A DNA stretch of 64,000 nucleotides from Primorskyibacter sedentarius (GTDB taxonomy: Bacteria > Pseudomonadota > Alphaproteobacteria > Rhodobacterales > Rhodobacteraceae). The notes beneath the pieces were generated by a model. That model had not been told where the DNA came from, ran no database searches, and was given only the letters and a program-made list of their open reading frames with translations. Made by a program: the position numbers and the translations under genes. The stretch covers positions 434,001-498,000 of the forward strand of contig NZ_SLZU01000002.1 of the NCBI RefSeq assembly GCF_004342065.1, given 5' to 3'. Of this stretch, positions 54,089 through 61,947 are shown piece by piece (the stretch's first letter is position 1; every line of letters begins with the position of its first letter).

Positions 54089-55948
54089 TCACCTCAGGAG
54101 CCTGTCGCGCCACTGATCAGCCGTCTCCGGCGCATCAAACCAGTATTCTTCAAGCAACGGATGAATCTCTGTTTCCACGATGCGGCGATACCAAGCTTCT
54201 GAATCGTCCACGCATTTTGTCGGCGTGAAGAAGCTATGCCCTATCCTGAAGCCGGGTCCGAGGTTTGTCCGATCACTTTCGATGGCTTGGTTGAGCTCAG
54301 CCATACGATTGATAACTCGAGTGATAAACTCTTCTGAGACACTGCGCTCTTCCAAGTATGCCCGAAACTTCGGTGCTCCATAGAGCGGTTCCATACCCAC
54401 AAACGCAAATCGCCTGCGGAGCGCATAATCAACCAGTGACAACGAGCGGTCGGCAGTATTCATCATTCCGAGTACGAAAAGGTTTTCCGGAATGTAGAAG
54501 TCGGGATCTTCGTCGGACGCGTAGGCCAGTCGCGTCTTCCAGTCAGGACCTCGTTTATCTGGTTCGATCAAGAGCATCAGCTCGCCGAAAATCTTTGAAA
54601 GATTGCCGCGGTTGATCTCATCGATGATAAATACGTAGGTTCCCCCTGGATCGCGCCCTGCGCGATCACGAAACTCGTAGAAGGTTCCGTTTTTCCGCTC
54701 GAAGCCTTGGCTGCCGTTCGGGCGATAGCCCTGAACGAAATCCTCATAGCTGTAGGACTGGTGAAACTGGACAGTTTGAAGCTTGGTGTCATCCCGAAAG
54801 CCAATGAGAGCATAGGCAAGACGGCGTGCGACAAAAGACTTTCCGACGCCCGGTGCACCCTGGAGTATCATGTTTTTCTTGTATGCCCAGATGTCGAGAA
54901 ACCGCTCCACGTCGTCGCGCTCAAGGAACAGCTCATCAATTGCATCATCGATACCGTATGGCACTGCTGCTATGGCATCTGTGACTTTCACTGAGCCTTC
55001 CGCATCGATCGGCTGCTTCTCTGGAGGCGTTTCTATTACTCTTTGGTATGCACTCAGAAGGCCGTCTAACAACTCTTCGATCTTGGCATCATCAGGCAGG
55101 TCGTCATTCGGCAGAAGGATGTGTGCAATCGTACCAATTTTGTAGTTTTTTGCTGCAGCCGTTCCCGACTTTAGGTCGATGTCGTTATCTAAGAGAAAGC
55201 CAGTTTTCTTGAGTTCCTGGATGGACGGGCGAACGGATTCTGCAACGCGAACCATTTCCTCAGCAGCGCCCCTATCCTTTAAACGGTTACGCAGCTCCGT
55301 CATTCCCTGGTTAAGAGTGAGGTAGGTCACTGAAAGATCTTCAGCAATCAGGAAAACAATATAGGTTCCTTCTTGAGTAGTTGTAGTTTCTCGTTTGTCC
55401 ATGAGTGCAATCCAAGGAGTTTTAGTCCAAACTCCTTTTCCTACAGAAATTTCAACTTTAATGTCTGGCCTTTTCGATACTGGCGAAGATTCTGAAATCC
55501 AATCCTGTAGGTCTGTAATGGCGCTTCGAATTTCTTTGCTTAGTTTAAAAGGATTTGACCTTTCCTGCCCGTAAATTCGCAAAAAATCTGTAAGTCGTTT
55601 CGAAAATTCAAAAGTTTTTTTAGTCTGAGAGCTTGGAAGCTGGCTATTTTGAAGGCGGCTTCTTGCGGCATCCACAACCTCATCCCGAAATCGCTCAGGA
55701 TGGCGAACCACAATCGCTTCGTAGCTTGAGCTTTGATCGATTTGCCCAAATCCTGAAGACCCTTGGAGTACGCGCGCCTCAATAACCGAGACTGCTCCCT
55801 TCTTTCGGATATCACGCGGTTCGTAACCCATCGAACGAGGGAGGCCCTGGCTAGCTTTTTCATCCTGCCACTTAAGGAGCGCAGCTCCTAGCTCCCGCTC
55901 AAGGGCGTCTCCGCTAGCCTGAAGCTCCTTGATTACTTCCGATGCCAT
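54089..55948 (-). CDS. mcrB: McrB-like GTPase/AAA+ restriction subunit with DUF3578 domain
   Basis: 619 residues. N-terminal ~130-300 carries a DUF3578 (MrcB_N)-like region instead of the E. coli DNA-binding domain. The AAA+ motor follows: Walker A LQGAPGVGKS (362-371), QFHQSYSYEDFVQGYRP, Walker B YVFIIDEINRGNLSKIFGELM (Asp-Glu at 443-444), MNTADRS (496-502) and the arginines in LRRRFAF. The MNTADR element is the McrB guanine-nucleotide signature. A ribosome site is weak (CAGGGAAC). With McrC it forms a type IV restriction machine. The altered N-terminal domain may recognise a different DNA modification. Confidence 0.9.
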   Translation of the reverse strand: MASEVIKELQASGDALERELGAALLKWQDEKASQGLPRSMGYEPRDIRKKGAVSVIEARVLQGSSGFGQIDQSSSYEAIVVRHPERFRDEVVDAARSRLQNSQLPSSQTKKTFEFSKRLTDFLRIYGQERSNPFKLSKEIRSAITDLQDWISESSPVSKRPDIKVEISVGKGVWTKTPWIALMDKRETTTTQEGTYIVFLIAEDLSVTYLTLNQGMTELRNRLKDRGAAEEMVRVAESVRPSIQELKKTGFLLDNDIDLKSGTAAAKNYKIGTIAHILLPNDDLPDDAKIEELLDGLLSAYQRVIETPPEKQPIDAEGSVKVTDAIAAVPYGIDDAIDELFLERDDVERFLDIWAYKKNMILQGAPGVGKSFVARRLAYALIGFRDDTKLQTVQFHQSYSYEDFVQGYRPNGSQGFERKNGTFYEFRDRAGRDPGGTYVFIIDEINRGNLSKIFGELMLLIEPDKRGPDWKTRLAYASDEDPDFYIPENLFVLGMMNTADRSLSLVDYALRRRFAFVGMEPLYGAPKFRAYLEERSVSEEFITRVINRMAELNQAIESDRTNLGPGFRIGHSFFTPTKCVDDSEAWYRRIVETEIHPLLEEYWFDAPETADQWRDRLLR

Positions 55949-56418
55949 AGATCTGTTCCCTGAGAAAAATTAGTTTCATCGCAGTTTGGTGGGCTAAATC
56001 AGAAGCTGCAAGCGGATCGTTCCTTCAGCACAGTGATTGTTTGCCTACGTTCGGTCCCCAGCGTTCCCACGGGCAGTCCATTTTGGTATTTCAGCGAGTT
56101 TCGTCATCCATCAACTGGAAAAGTTTCCGAGACATGTGTGGCTCAGCAGCCTTTCACGGCAATCCAACAAATCAGCGTATTTGGGCTCATTGCCTCTGTT
56201 GGTCGTCACCTTTCAAAATCCGTGCGTTGAAAGGCCGCTTTGTCGAAATCGTACCGAACAGTTTGCTATCGCAGAGAATGGCCGCAATGCGCCCGTCTTG
56301 TAGGTAGCAAAACCTAAATCCTAAGGACTCTTCCAAGGGCTGAGTGCTTGCGAGTGCAGGTCGTAGCGGGCATCCTAGAACATCCTCCCAACGTCACCCA
56401 GCCCCTGGTAAATCGCTT
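55949..56418. other. Intergenic region upstream of mcrB
   Basis: 470 bases. Three overlapping plus-strand frames of 65-88 residues exist, but none has a ribosome site or a recognisable protein pattern. It must hold the mcrB promoter on the minus strand. Nothing else identified. Confidence 0.4.
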
Positions 56419-56784
56419 CTAAAGCGCCATCAAAGCCTGCCTTACCTGCTCATAATCCTCTGCCAGTGGCTCTGCCCCCTTCACATTCTGCTTTTCCCTC
56501 AGCACCTGTAACACCCCACGACACTCCCGATGGTAGGACACAGGGTCCCACTTGTCTCGGTTGCTTTTCCTGACAGCGATCACCCATTGGTCAGGCCAGA
56601 GTTGGACCCTGACCCTTCCGCGTCGGGCGAGGATGCCTTCTGCGTCCTCAAGGCCATGCCATTCGGTAGTCCATTTTCTTGCAGGCTGAGTAGGGGCTTT
56701 GGTCGTTCTAGGGTGGTGGGTCGTCAGATGCTGAAATGGCTCTGTGCCCTCGTTGTATTGGCTCTGTGGGCTGATTTGGTTCAT
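56419..56784 (-). CDS. Small hypothetical protein in mobile element
   Basis: 121 residues, ATG preceded by AAAGGACAG. No family recognised. Polar, basic and Trp-containing; a compact segment RGRVRVQLWPDQWVIAVRKSNRDKWDPVSYHRECRGVLQVLREKQ suggests a small globular domain. Contains SQYNEG near its start, a string repeated in a tiny ORF at 58677-58760. Lies downstream of the polymerase-like gene on the same strand. Confidence 0.55.
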   Translation of the reverse strand: MNQISPQSQYNEGTEPFQHLTTHHPRTTKAPTQPARKWTTEWHGLEDAEGILARRGRVRVQLWPDQWVIAVRKSNRDKWDPVSYHRECRGVLQVLREKQNVKGAEPLAEDYEQVRQALMAL

Positions 56785-57145
56785 GTTGCTGTCCTTTCAA
56801 AATGCGAAAGACCGGAGAGAAAACTCCCCGGCCTGCTTGTGGTTATGGTATTGGCTTGATTGGTGATGTTTTGAGTGGGCGTATGGAAAAACGGCTGGGC
56901 GAGAAGCCAGAGCCATATTCCTAGCGTACAAGGTAATGCCCTAGGGTTGGTTTAGTATACCTTGTGGCTATCTTAGGTATTACTCATATTAGTAGATGAT
57001 TGATCACCCCATCATATCTGTATGCCCTAAGATTTACTTTAGCTTCCCTGAGGGATATCTGATTGGATGGTCTCTATTGACTATTCTCCTGCTTGGTTAG
57101 TTAGTCCCTCCTTTCTGTGGCATAGAAATTAGTTGGCCTTCCTGC
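56785..57145. other. Non-coding gap with inverted repeat, between small gene and polymerase
   Basis: 361 AT-rich bases. An inverted repeat has arms ACAAGGTA (56928-56935) and TACCTTGT (56958-56965) 22 bases apart; GTACAAGGT recurs in the direct repeats at 59012-59045. This may be a regulator-binding or replication site. No gene seen. Confidence 0.45.
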
Positions 57146-58486
57146 CTATTTTTCTTGGATGTTAGGAACGATCCCGCATTCTAAGAAGAACCTATGCTTC
57201 AACACATTCTCCGCCACTTCCTTATTCTCCTGCGGAACAATAAGGCTGTCATGAACGGGCAATGTCGGTACGTCATATTCATCTCTTAGTTCACGCATGG
57301 CAGCGAATAGAACCTCAGACTCGATGAACTGTATCTTGGACCAGTCCAAAGCAGCCTTCGTAAGCTCTGCAAGGCACGGGTGATATTTCAGAACGATCTG
57401 GCTAGCCTGCTTTCCCGTCAATTTGGGAAATGGCTTGCCGGTTTCTGCGAGGTATTCCGCCTTGGTTCCTCTCGGCCACTTGTCCAATGGCTGGCCCTTG
57501 CTGATCATGGCGTTGACGATCTTCTTGGCGAGGGGCCTGTCCAACTCTGGCGTCTGGTAGGGGTCTTTCCTGACATCAAAGGGCGCACCCAGAAGACCGT
57601 AAACAATTGTCAAGTGACTGGCCCTTACGTCTAGCTCCACCGTAGGCTGTCCGTTGAGCGTGATCTTGCTTCTCTCGACAGCCTTAAGGCTCTGATAGTT
57701 GCCGGGTCCTATGGCGTAGAGACGTCCACCTTTGTTCCAGTCAAAATCGGTATCATCCCCGTTGTTGAAAACTCGCCTCAGTGTTGGCTGTGGTATCCCC
57801 CCGATGTCTTGATCTTCAAGGTAGGCGTTATATTCACGAACATCCTGAGCCAGCATTTGAACCTTCAATGTGTTTGAGAAGGCGACAATCTTGCCCGTCT
57901 CATGCTTTCCGCGACCTGTTTTTCTTGCTCTGAGCCTTATCGGGTTGAACCTTTCCTGATCGGTGCAGAAGTGCTGCTTTAGGCTCTCCGGAAAGATGCC
58001 GTAAGTTGCAGCGAGGTGCAGAAGCGTGTCAGTCGCTCGGTATCTGTTGGCCCAGCGCTTCATTTTGATCTCTGCCCCTTCGAACGTCCCTATTTGTTGG
58101 TAGCCTTTGCGCACCTCATGCAGCCCAAGTTCTGCCCACGTCTCGGTGATGCTCCGAAACCCCCGATCAGTCATGCAGGTGCCTTTGAGGTTATCCTGAC
58201 CGCTGAGGCAGTAGAGATAGCCACGCGATTCTTGGTTCGTGCTATGGCGGATCAAGGCAGGAGCCCAAGTGGCAAGGCATCGCTTAAAGGTTTCAATCTG
58301 GGCCTTGTTCCTGGGCCTCACTCGTTTGCCTGTGGCGAGTTCATATTGTTCCGTTATCTGGAAGAGTTTCTGCACGAACTCTTTGGCCCCTTTTGATGTC
58401 GCGACCCAAGACAGATGGGCTCCACCCGCTTTCCGAAGGGCTTTGCCTAAATCGGTGTTGTCTTGGGTGCCTTGGTCGAATGGCAT
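57146..58486 (-). CDS. Superfamily-A polymerase-like protein (TV-Pol-like)
   Basis: 446 residues without an obvious annotation, but the C-terminal half contains three ordered motifs of superfamily-A polymerases. Motif A: ELDVRASHLTIVYG, with D286 aligned to the Asp of DYSQIELRIMAH. Motif B: RPLAKKIVNAMISKG, with R317 and K321 aligned to R-x3-K of RRAAKAINFGLIYG. Motif C: LPVHDSLIVPQE, with H412 D413 aligned to QVHDELVFE and to VHDSF of T7-type RNA polymerases. The N-terminal ~200 residues are unassigned and could hold a primase-like or DNA-binding part. Size and mobile-element context fit the TV-Pol family of transposon and virus polymerases. Same strand as, and downstream of, the integrase. 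Confidence 0.6.
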   Translation of the reverse strand: MPFDQGTQDNTDLGKALRKAGGAHLSWVATSKGAKEFVQKLFQITEQYELATGKRVRPRNKAQIETFKRCLATWAPALIRHSTNQESRGYLYCLSGQDNLKGTCMTDRGFRSITETWAELGLHEVRKGYQQIGTFEGAEIKMKRWANRYRATDTLLHLAATYGIFPESLKQHFCTDQERFNPIRLRARKTGRGKHETGKIVAFSNTLKVQMLAQDVREYNAYLEDQDIGGIPQPTLRRVFNNGDDTDFDWNKGGRLYAIGPGNYQSLKAVERSKITLNGQPTVELDVRASHLTIVYGLLGAPFDVRKDPYQTPELDRPLAKKIVNAMISKGQPLDKWPRGTKAEYLAETGKPFPKLTGKQASQIVLKYHPCLAELTKAALDWSKIQFIESEVLFAAMRELRDEYDVPTLPVHDSLIVPQENKEVAENVLKHRFFLECGIVPNIQEK

Positions 58487-58676
58487 GTCTTTCTTTCTCC
58501 TTGTACGAAAACAGAAAAAGACAGCCCCCGGTGCGAAGACTGCCTCACTTTGATCTGGTGATTTGATGGGTTCCGGGCCTCAGTGCCCGCTCTGGTGGTT
58601 TGAAGGTTTTAGGTTTGGCTGAGTGCCGTCGATGTCCGTCCGGCAGGGTGAGGTCGTCAAAATCTTAGACCCCACC

Positions 58677-58760
58677 TCAGCCCTCGTTATATTGGCTCTC
58701 AGGACGTTTTCCCGAGGTGTATTCACCTAAAAGCGATGTCAGGCTAAACGCATAAATCAT
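58677..58760 (-). CDS. Possible 27-residue ORF (SQYNEG-type)
   Basis: ATG at 58760 opens a 27-codon frame beginning MIYAFSLTSLLGEY and ending ESQYNEG. The ESQYNEG stretch matches SQSQYNEG at the start of the small protein at 56419-56784, and the DNA under it is a 20-base repeat. Could be a leader peptide or the tail of a lost gene. Confidence 0.3.
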   Translation of the reverse strand: MIYAFSLTSLLGEYTSGKRPESQYNEG

Positions 58761-58812
58761 TGCGAGCCCAGTCAGTACGCCAACAGCTGAACTGAAGCGT
58801 AAAAGCGAAAAA

Positions 58813-58847
58813 CTGTTCCCTTCATTCTATAGGGTACAGAGTTAGTC
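58813..58847 (+). repeat. Direct repeat, copy 1
   Basis: Begins CTGTTCCCTT and ends GTACAGAGTTAGTC. About 26 of 34 aligned positions match copy 2 at 59012-59045. Confidence 0.55.
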
Positions 58848-59011
58848 CCAAATTTCGGAAAACGGGTACTCCCCAGCCCTACGTGCGTCTGTTTTCGGAG
58901 GGCAGTGAAACATCGTTGCCCCCTTTCAAAGCCGGTTAAGCAGGGAAGTAACTGTTTGAGCGAACGGGAAATTCGTCTAGTGAGTTAGTGCTCCGGCACA
59001 GCAACGGTAAT

Positions 59012-59045
59012 CTGTTCCCTTACCCTATGGAGTACAAGGTTGGTC
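59012..59045 (+). repeat. Direct repeat, copy 2
   Basis: Begins CTGTTCCCTT and ends GTACAAGGTTGGTC, about 200 bases from copy 1 and just past the integrase stop. Confidence 0.55.
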
Positions 59046-59059
59046 AGCGAGAAGTGCTG

Positions 59060-60328
59060 CTACACGGGGTATGACAGCTTTATGATCGTATCCCGCTTGT
59101 TTTCGAAACTGGCACCGCCGGAGTAAAGCCCGTAGGTCATGGTTTTCTTCTCATGGCCGACAATATCAGCAACTACGTTCTCAGGAGCGCCTGCTCTTTC
59201 AAGTTCTGTGATCACTGTCTTTCGGATGCTGTGAAATACAAGCTGTGAGCCATATCCTAGCGACTTCTTCAGCCTTCCAAATCGTTTGCCAATAGCATCG
59301 GATCGGGTGCCATATTTGTTGTCCGGCAATCCAGACAGCAGAAATCCATCAGCGCTTTCATTTGCCAGACGCTGAAATGTCTCCTTAAGCTTTGGGTGGA
59401 TCGGAATTTCACGCCAACCTGCGTTCGTCTTGCCGTCTACAATCCGAAATTTGTCTTCTTCCACCTGTGCCAACTTAAGAGAGCAGATCTCTTCGATCCG
59501 ACACCCTGTCCACATAGCACACCATATCAGATCACCTAGTTGAGCATCTCCTTTGGCGTGGGCTGCTTTCCAGAGTTTTACGACTTGTGCAGGTGTGAAC
59601 GGTTCTCTTTTGGTTCGAGCCGACGCTCTTAGAACCTTCTTCTTGCTTGGGCTCAACCCTGAGAAGGGGTCTTGCTCGTCTGTGACCAACTGGAGATGCT
59701 GTAGATATTGCCAGTAGCCACGACAGGCAGAGACGATACGTCGAACTGTTGCAGACGACAGGTTTTCCTCTTGTAGGAGATGGTCGATCCATCCCCGAAG
59801 ATCTTTCCTGCTTACATCGCTGGTATAGGGGAAGCGTTCAGCAAACCGTAGGATATCTGACCGCTTCATGTCCAAAGTCTTCTGCTTCTGCTCGGACAAG
59901 GTTGAAATCCACGCGTCTAGTTTCTCAGTGGTTCGGATCGTTTCTCCGTAGAGAACCTCTACAAAGCGCTGTTCCGCTTTTTCATTTGGTAGCCTTTGGG
60001 CAGCCACAACGTCTTCAAGCACAAATTCTAAGTTCTCCCGTTCATCTTCCGACGCTGACGACAGTTCCTCTCGCCATTTTTCAGCGAGACGAAACTGGTT
60101 CGAAGAAGGATCATTTGAGGCTTTCCGGGCCTGTTCGATCTGGCGCTTCCATTGGGCGACAATCGGGCCAACACGCTGCTCTGCCAGAGTTTGACTTTCG
60201 GTTCTTAAAGATTGAACAAACCTAGGCTTCTTATCAAAAAATTCTCTTACGTCCTTAGGAATGTCCAACGCTGCGTACCAACGACGATAGCGTTGTTGAA
60301 GATAACGGGGGGTTTTAGTTCGAGCCAT
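59060..60328 (-). CDS. int: Tyrosine site-specific recombinase (integrase)
   Basis: 422 residues from the ATG at 60328. Residues ~150-225 form a SAM-like core-binding domain (DMKRSDILRFAERF; WIDHLLQEENLSSATVRRIVS). The catalytic domain has R277 (WTGCRIEEI), K300 (VDGKTNAGWREIPI), H366-x2-R369 (VFHSIRKT), H392 (DIVGHEKKTM) and nucleophile Y402 (YGLYSGG): complete and apparently active. The open frame continues upstream, but that part covers the att/arm DNA and reads poorly. The start codon abuts the tandem arm repeats (60331-60356), so integrase binding could repress its own promoter. Targets the tRNA-Ser 3' end. Confidence 0.95.
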   Translation of the reverse strand: MARTKTPRYLQQRYRRWYAALDIPKDVREFFDKKPRFVQSLRTESQTLAEQRVGPIVAQWKRQIEQARKASNDPSSNQFRLAEKWREELSSASEDERENLEFVLEDVVAAQRLPNEKAEQRFVEVLYGETIRTTEKLDAWISTLSEQKQKTLDMKRSDILRFAERFPYTSDVSRKDLRGWIDHLLQEENLSSATVRRIVSACRGYWQYLQHLQLVTDEQDPFSGLSPSKKKVLRASARTKREPFTPAQVVKLWKAAHAKGDAQLGDLIWCAMWTGCRIEEICSLKLAQVEEDKFRIVDGKTNAGWREIPIHPKLKETFQRLANESADGFLLSGLPDNKYGTRSDAIGKRFGRLKKSLGYGSQLVFHSIRKTVITELERAGAPENVVADIVGHEKKTMTYGLYSGGASFENKRDTIIKLSYPV

Positions 60329-60330
60329 AT

Positions 60331-60356
60331 TCCACACATGTTTTCCACACAGGTTT
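60331..60356 (+). repeat. Tandem 13-base repeats, right arm (integrase arm sites)
   Basis: TCCACACATGTTT followed directly by TCCACACAGGTTT, spaced 13 bases as in the left pair, 58 bases inside the attR core and 3 bases upstream of the integrase start. Confidence 0.7.
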
Positions 60357-60414
60357 TGCGTAGTTAGGACGAAAATACATGCTTTTAAAGGGCAATTTAC
60401 ACTTTGTCGGAGGC

Positions 60415-60431
60415 TCCCTTCGTCTCCGCCA
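60415..60431 (+). repeat. attR core
   Basis: TCCCTTCGTCTCCGCCA, a second copy of the tRNA-Ser 3' end (49888-49904) without the rest of a tRNA. Marks the right boundary of the element. Confidence 0.9.
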
Positions 60432-60868
60432 TACGCTTTTGTTTTCATTGGAAAAAAGTAGTTTAGGCGTAGATTGCCCCACATCATACCCCACAAAGAA
60501 AAAGCGCCTGAGAATCACTCGGAAGTGGGCCTTCTTGTCGCGCCGTGCTGCATTCTCTGAATTGTGTATGCGTAAAATGTGCTGCCCACATCGGTCCCGT
60601 GACGAACGGTGGTGGAGATTTACCCCCCCCCCAGTGGCCGGTGCGGTAAACGGGCTATCATGCATGGCTTTCTTCAAAGTGAACCTGAGGGTCAAATTTA
60701 TCGAATGACAGGTCGACTTGCGAACGAGCAGTTGCCATACGTCTCCATCGAGACGTAACCGCATTATTCTTAGCCGTCTCGGCAGACCTTGCGGTTCATC
60801 GGATTCATTTATATGCGCCAACCACAAGGCGATATGCAGACAACAGCAAGGGGTGCTCCAATAGTCCT
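60432..60868. other. Region right of attR without a gene
   Basis: 437 bases. Contains a run of ten C (60623-60632). Minus-strand frames across the att site are not protein-like. The promoter of the DUF3800 gene should lie near the right end. Confidence 0.4.
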
Positions 60869-61564
60869 ATGCCAGAAGATGTTTCTCAAACTGACCTGCC
60901 TACTCTATATATATTTCTAGACGAGGGCGGTAACTTCGACTTTACGAAGAAAGGGTCGCGGTTTTTCACACTGACCTGTGTAAGCCAGTACCGACCATTC
61001 TCGCTTCATACAGATCTAGACACCTATAAGTACGACCTTATCGAACATCGGCTGAAACAACGCATCGACATTGAGTATTTTCATTGCGCTGATGACAACA
61101 GGCACGTTCGGAGCAGAGTATTTAAGATGCTTGCAGAGTCGGTACCGGTCGGATCGGTTGACTCGGTGATTGTTGAGAAGCGCAAGACCGGCCCTGCACT
61201 GCGACCCGCAGATAAGTTCTATCCGAAAATGCTGGGTTACCTGCTGAGATATGCAGTCGAGAAGGCATCGCAAGGTGTCGGAGAGGTGACGGTTATTACA
61301 GATACACTGCCAGTTGCGAAAAAAAGGAAAGCGGTAGAAAAGGCGGTAAAGACTGTTCTTGCAGACATGCTACCGTCAGGCACGCCATACAGAGTTATGC
61401 ATCACTCTTCACGCGCTCACTACGGGCTACAGGTCGCAGATTATTTCAACTGGGCCATATACCGCAAATGGGAGCACGGTGATGCGTCAGCACTCGATAC
61501 GCTCGACTCACAGGTTAGAAGTCAGTTCGACATTTTCCGAAAAGGAAAGCGATTTTACTACTGA
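60869..61564 (+). CDS. DUF3800 domain protein
   Basis: 231 residues. The DUF3800 pattern is clear: LYIFLDEGGNFDFTKKGSRFFTLTCV at the N-terminus (acidic D-E-G-G), VITDTLPVAKKRKAVEKAVK in the middle, and the closing HYGLQVADYFNWAIYRKWEHGD. The fold is thought to be RNase H-like and members are common in islands and near defence genes, but the activity is not established. Outside the att-bounded element, with codon use like the accessory DNA. Likely starts at the ATG at 60869. Confidence 0.85.
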   Translation: MPEDVSQTDLPTLYIFLDEGGNFDFTKKGSRFFTLTCVSQYRPFSLHTDLDTYKYDLIEHRLKQRIDIEYFHCADDNRHVRSRVFKMLAESVPVGSVDSVIVEKRKTGPALRPADKFYPKMLGYLLRYAVEKASQGVGEVTVITDTLPVAKKRKAVEKAVKTVLADMLPSGTPYRVMHHSSRAHYGLQVADYFNWAIYRKWEHGDASALDTLDSQVRSQFDIFRKGKRFYY

Positions 61565-61573
61565 AAAAAATGA

Positions 61574-61625
61574 CCCCTCCGACTACCTAAGCGGAGAACC
61601 CCTTGGGCTCTTGTCATCGGAGGGG
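61574..61625 (+). terminator. Hairpin after DUF3800 gene
   Basis: A perfect 9-bp stem (CCCCTCCGA / TCGGAGGGG) with a 34-base loop, 10 bases past the stop codon. A T-run (TTTTTTT) follows only when read on the minus strand. Confidence 0.45.
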
Positions 61626-61833
61626 AACCTTTGGTGACAACATAGTCAGAAAACTGTGGATTTCAACTTGGAAAATTACTCATGTGACGGAAGGTTAGGC
61701 TCAAAATGGCTTGGCTGTAGCCCTTCGACACGTAAACTCGGCCACAATACTGAGTTAGTCATGGCTATGTTTCGTCATCAAGTGATAGCGGAATAACAAT
61801 ATTTTTGTGGTGCGCAGCACCGCGACACTATCG

Positions 61834-61947
61834 CTCAAGGAACATCCGCAAGTCGCCCGCGCTGAGAAGGTGGCGATGCTTCCAGACGAATGCGCGGTCG
61901 GCCTCACACTCGCACCACTCGATTTCAAAGCAGCGCTGGGCATAAGT
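61834..61947 (-). repeat. 114-base direct repeat, copy 1 (3' fragment of a gene)
   Basis: Identical over 114 bases to 62951-63064, which is the 3' end of the unknown gene at 62945-63586. Here the minus-strand frame runs to a stop at 61828-61830 with one altered last residue, but all upstream coding sequence is missing, so it is a gene remnant. Confidence 0.9.

Larger units (their letters stand above)
58487..59059. other. Non-coding region with direct repeats: possible origin or control region
   Basis: 573 bases between integrase and polymerase. Two imperfect direct repeats of about 35 bases (58813-58847 and 59012-59045), each starting CTGTTCCCTT, contain the GTACA/GGTT element also seen at 56927. 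A tiny ORF (58677-58760) lies within. The position immediately upstream of the polymerase suits a promoter or replication origin. Confidence 0.45.
49888..60431. mobile_element. Integrated mobile element at tRNA-Ser with polymerase and McrBC cargo
   Basis: Bounded by 17-base direct repeats made of the tRNA-Ser 3' end. Contents in order: excalibur-domain secreted protein, lipoprotein, serine recombinase, unknown protein, McrC, McrB, small unknown protein, superfamily-A polymerase-like protein, tyrosine integrase. Base composition is visibly more AT-rich than the flanking core genome. The integrase lies next to attR and reads inward. Tandem 13-base repeats flank both ends. No phage structural, plasmid partition or conjugation genes are seen, so it resembles a small self-replicating integrative element or phage satellite rather than a prophage or ICE. 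Confidence 0.85.

Noticed and set aside
56033-56307. Three overlapping plus-strand frames upstream of mcrB
   Set aside because: No ribosome site, no family, and mutually overlapping frames of equal quality.
60329-60496. N-terminal 56-residue extension of the integrase
   Set aside because: It would run through the attR core and arm repeats; the protein-like sequence begins at MARTKTPRYL.
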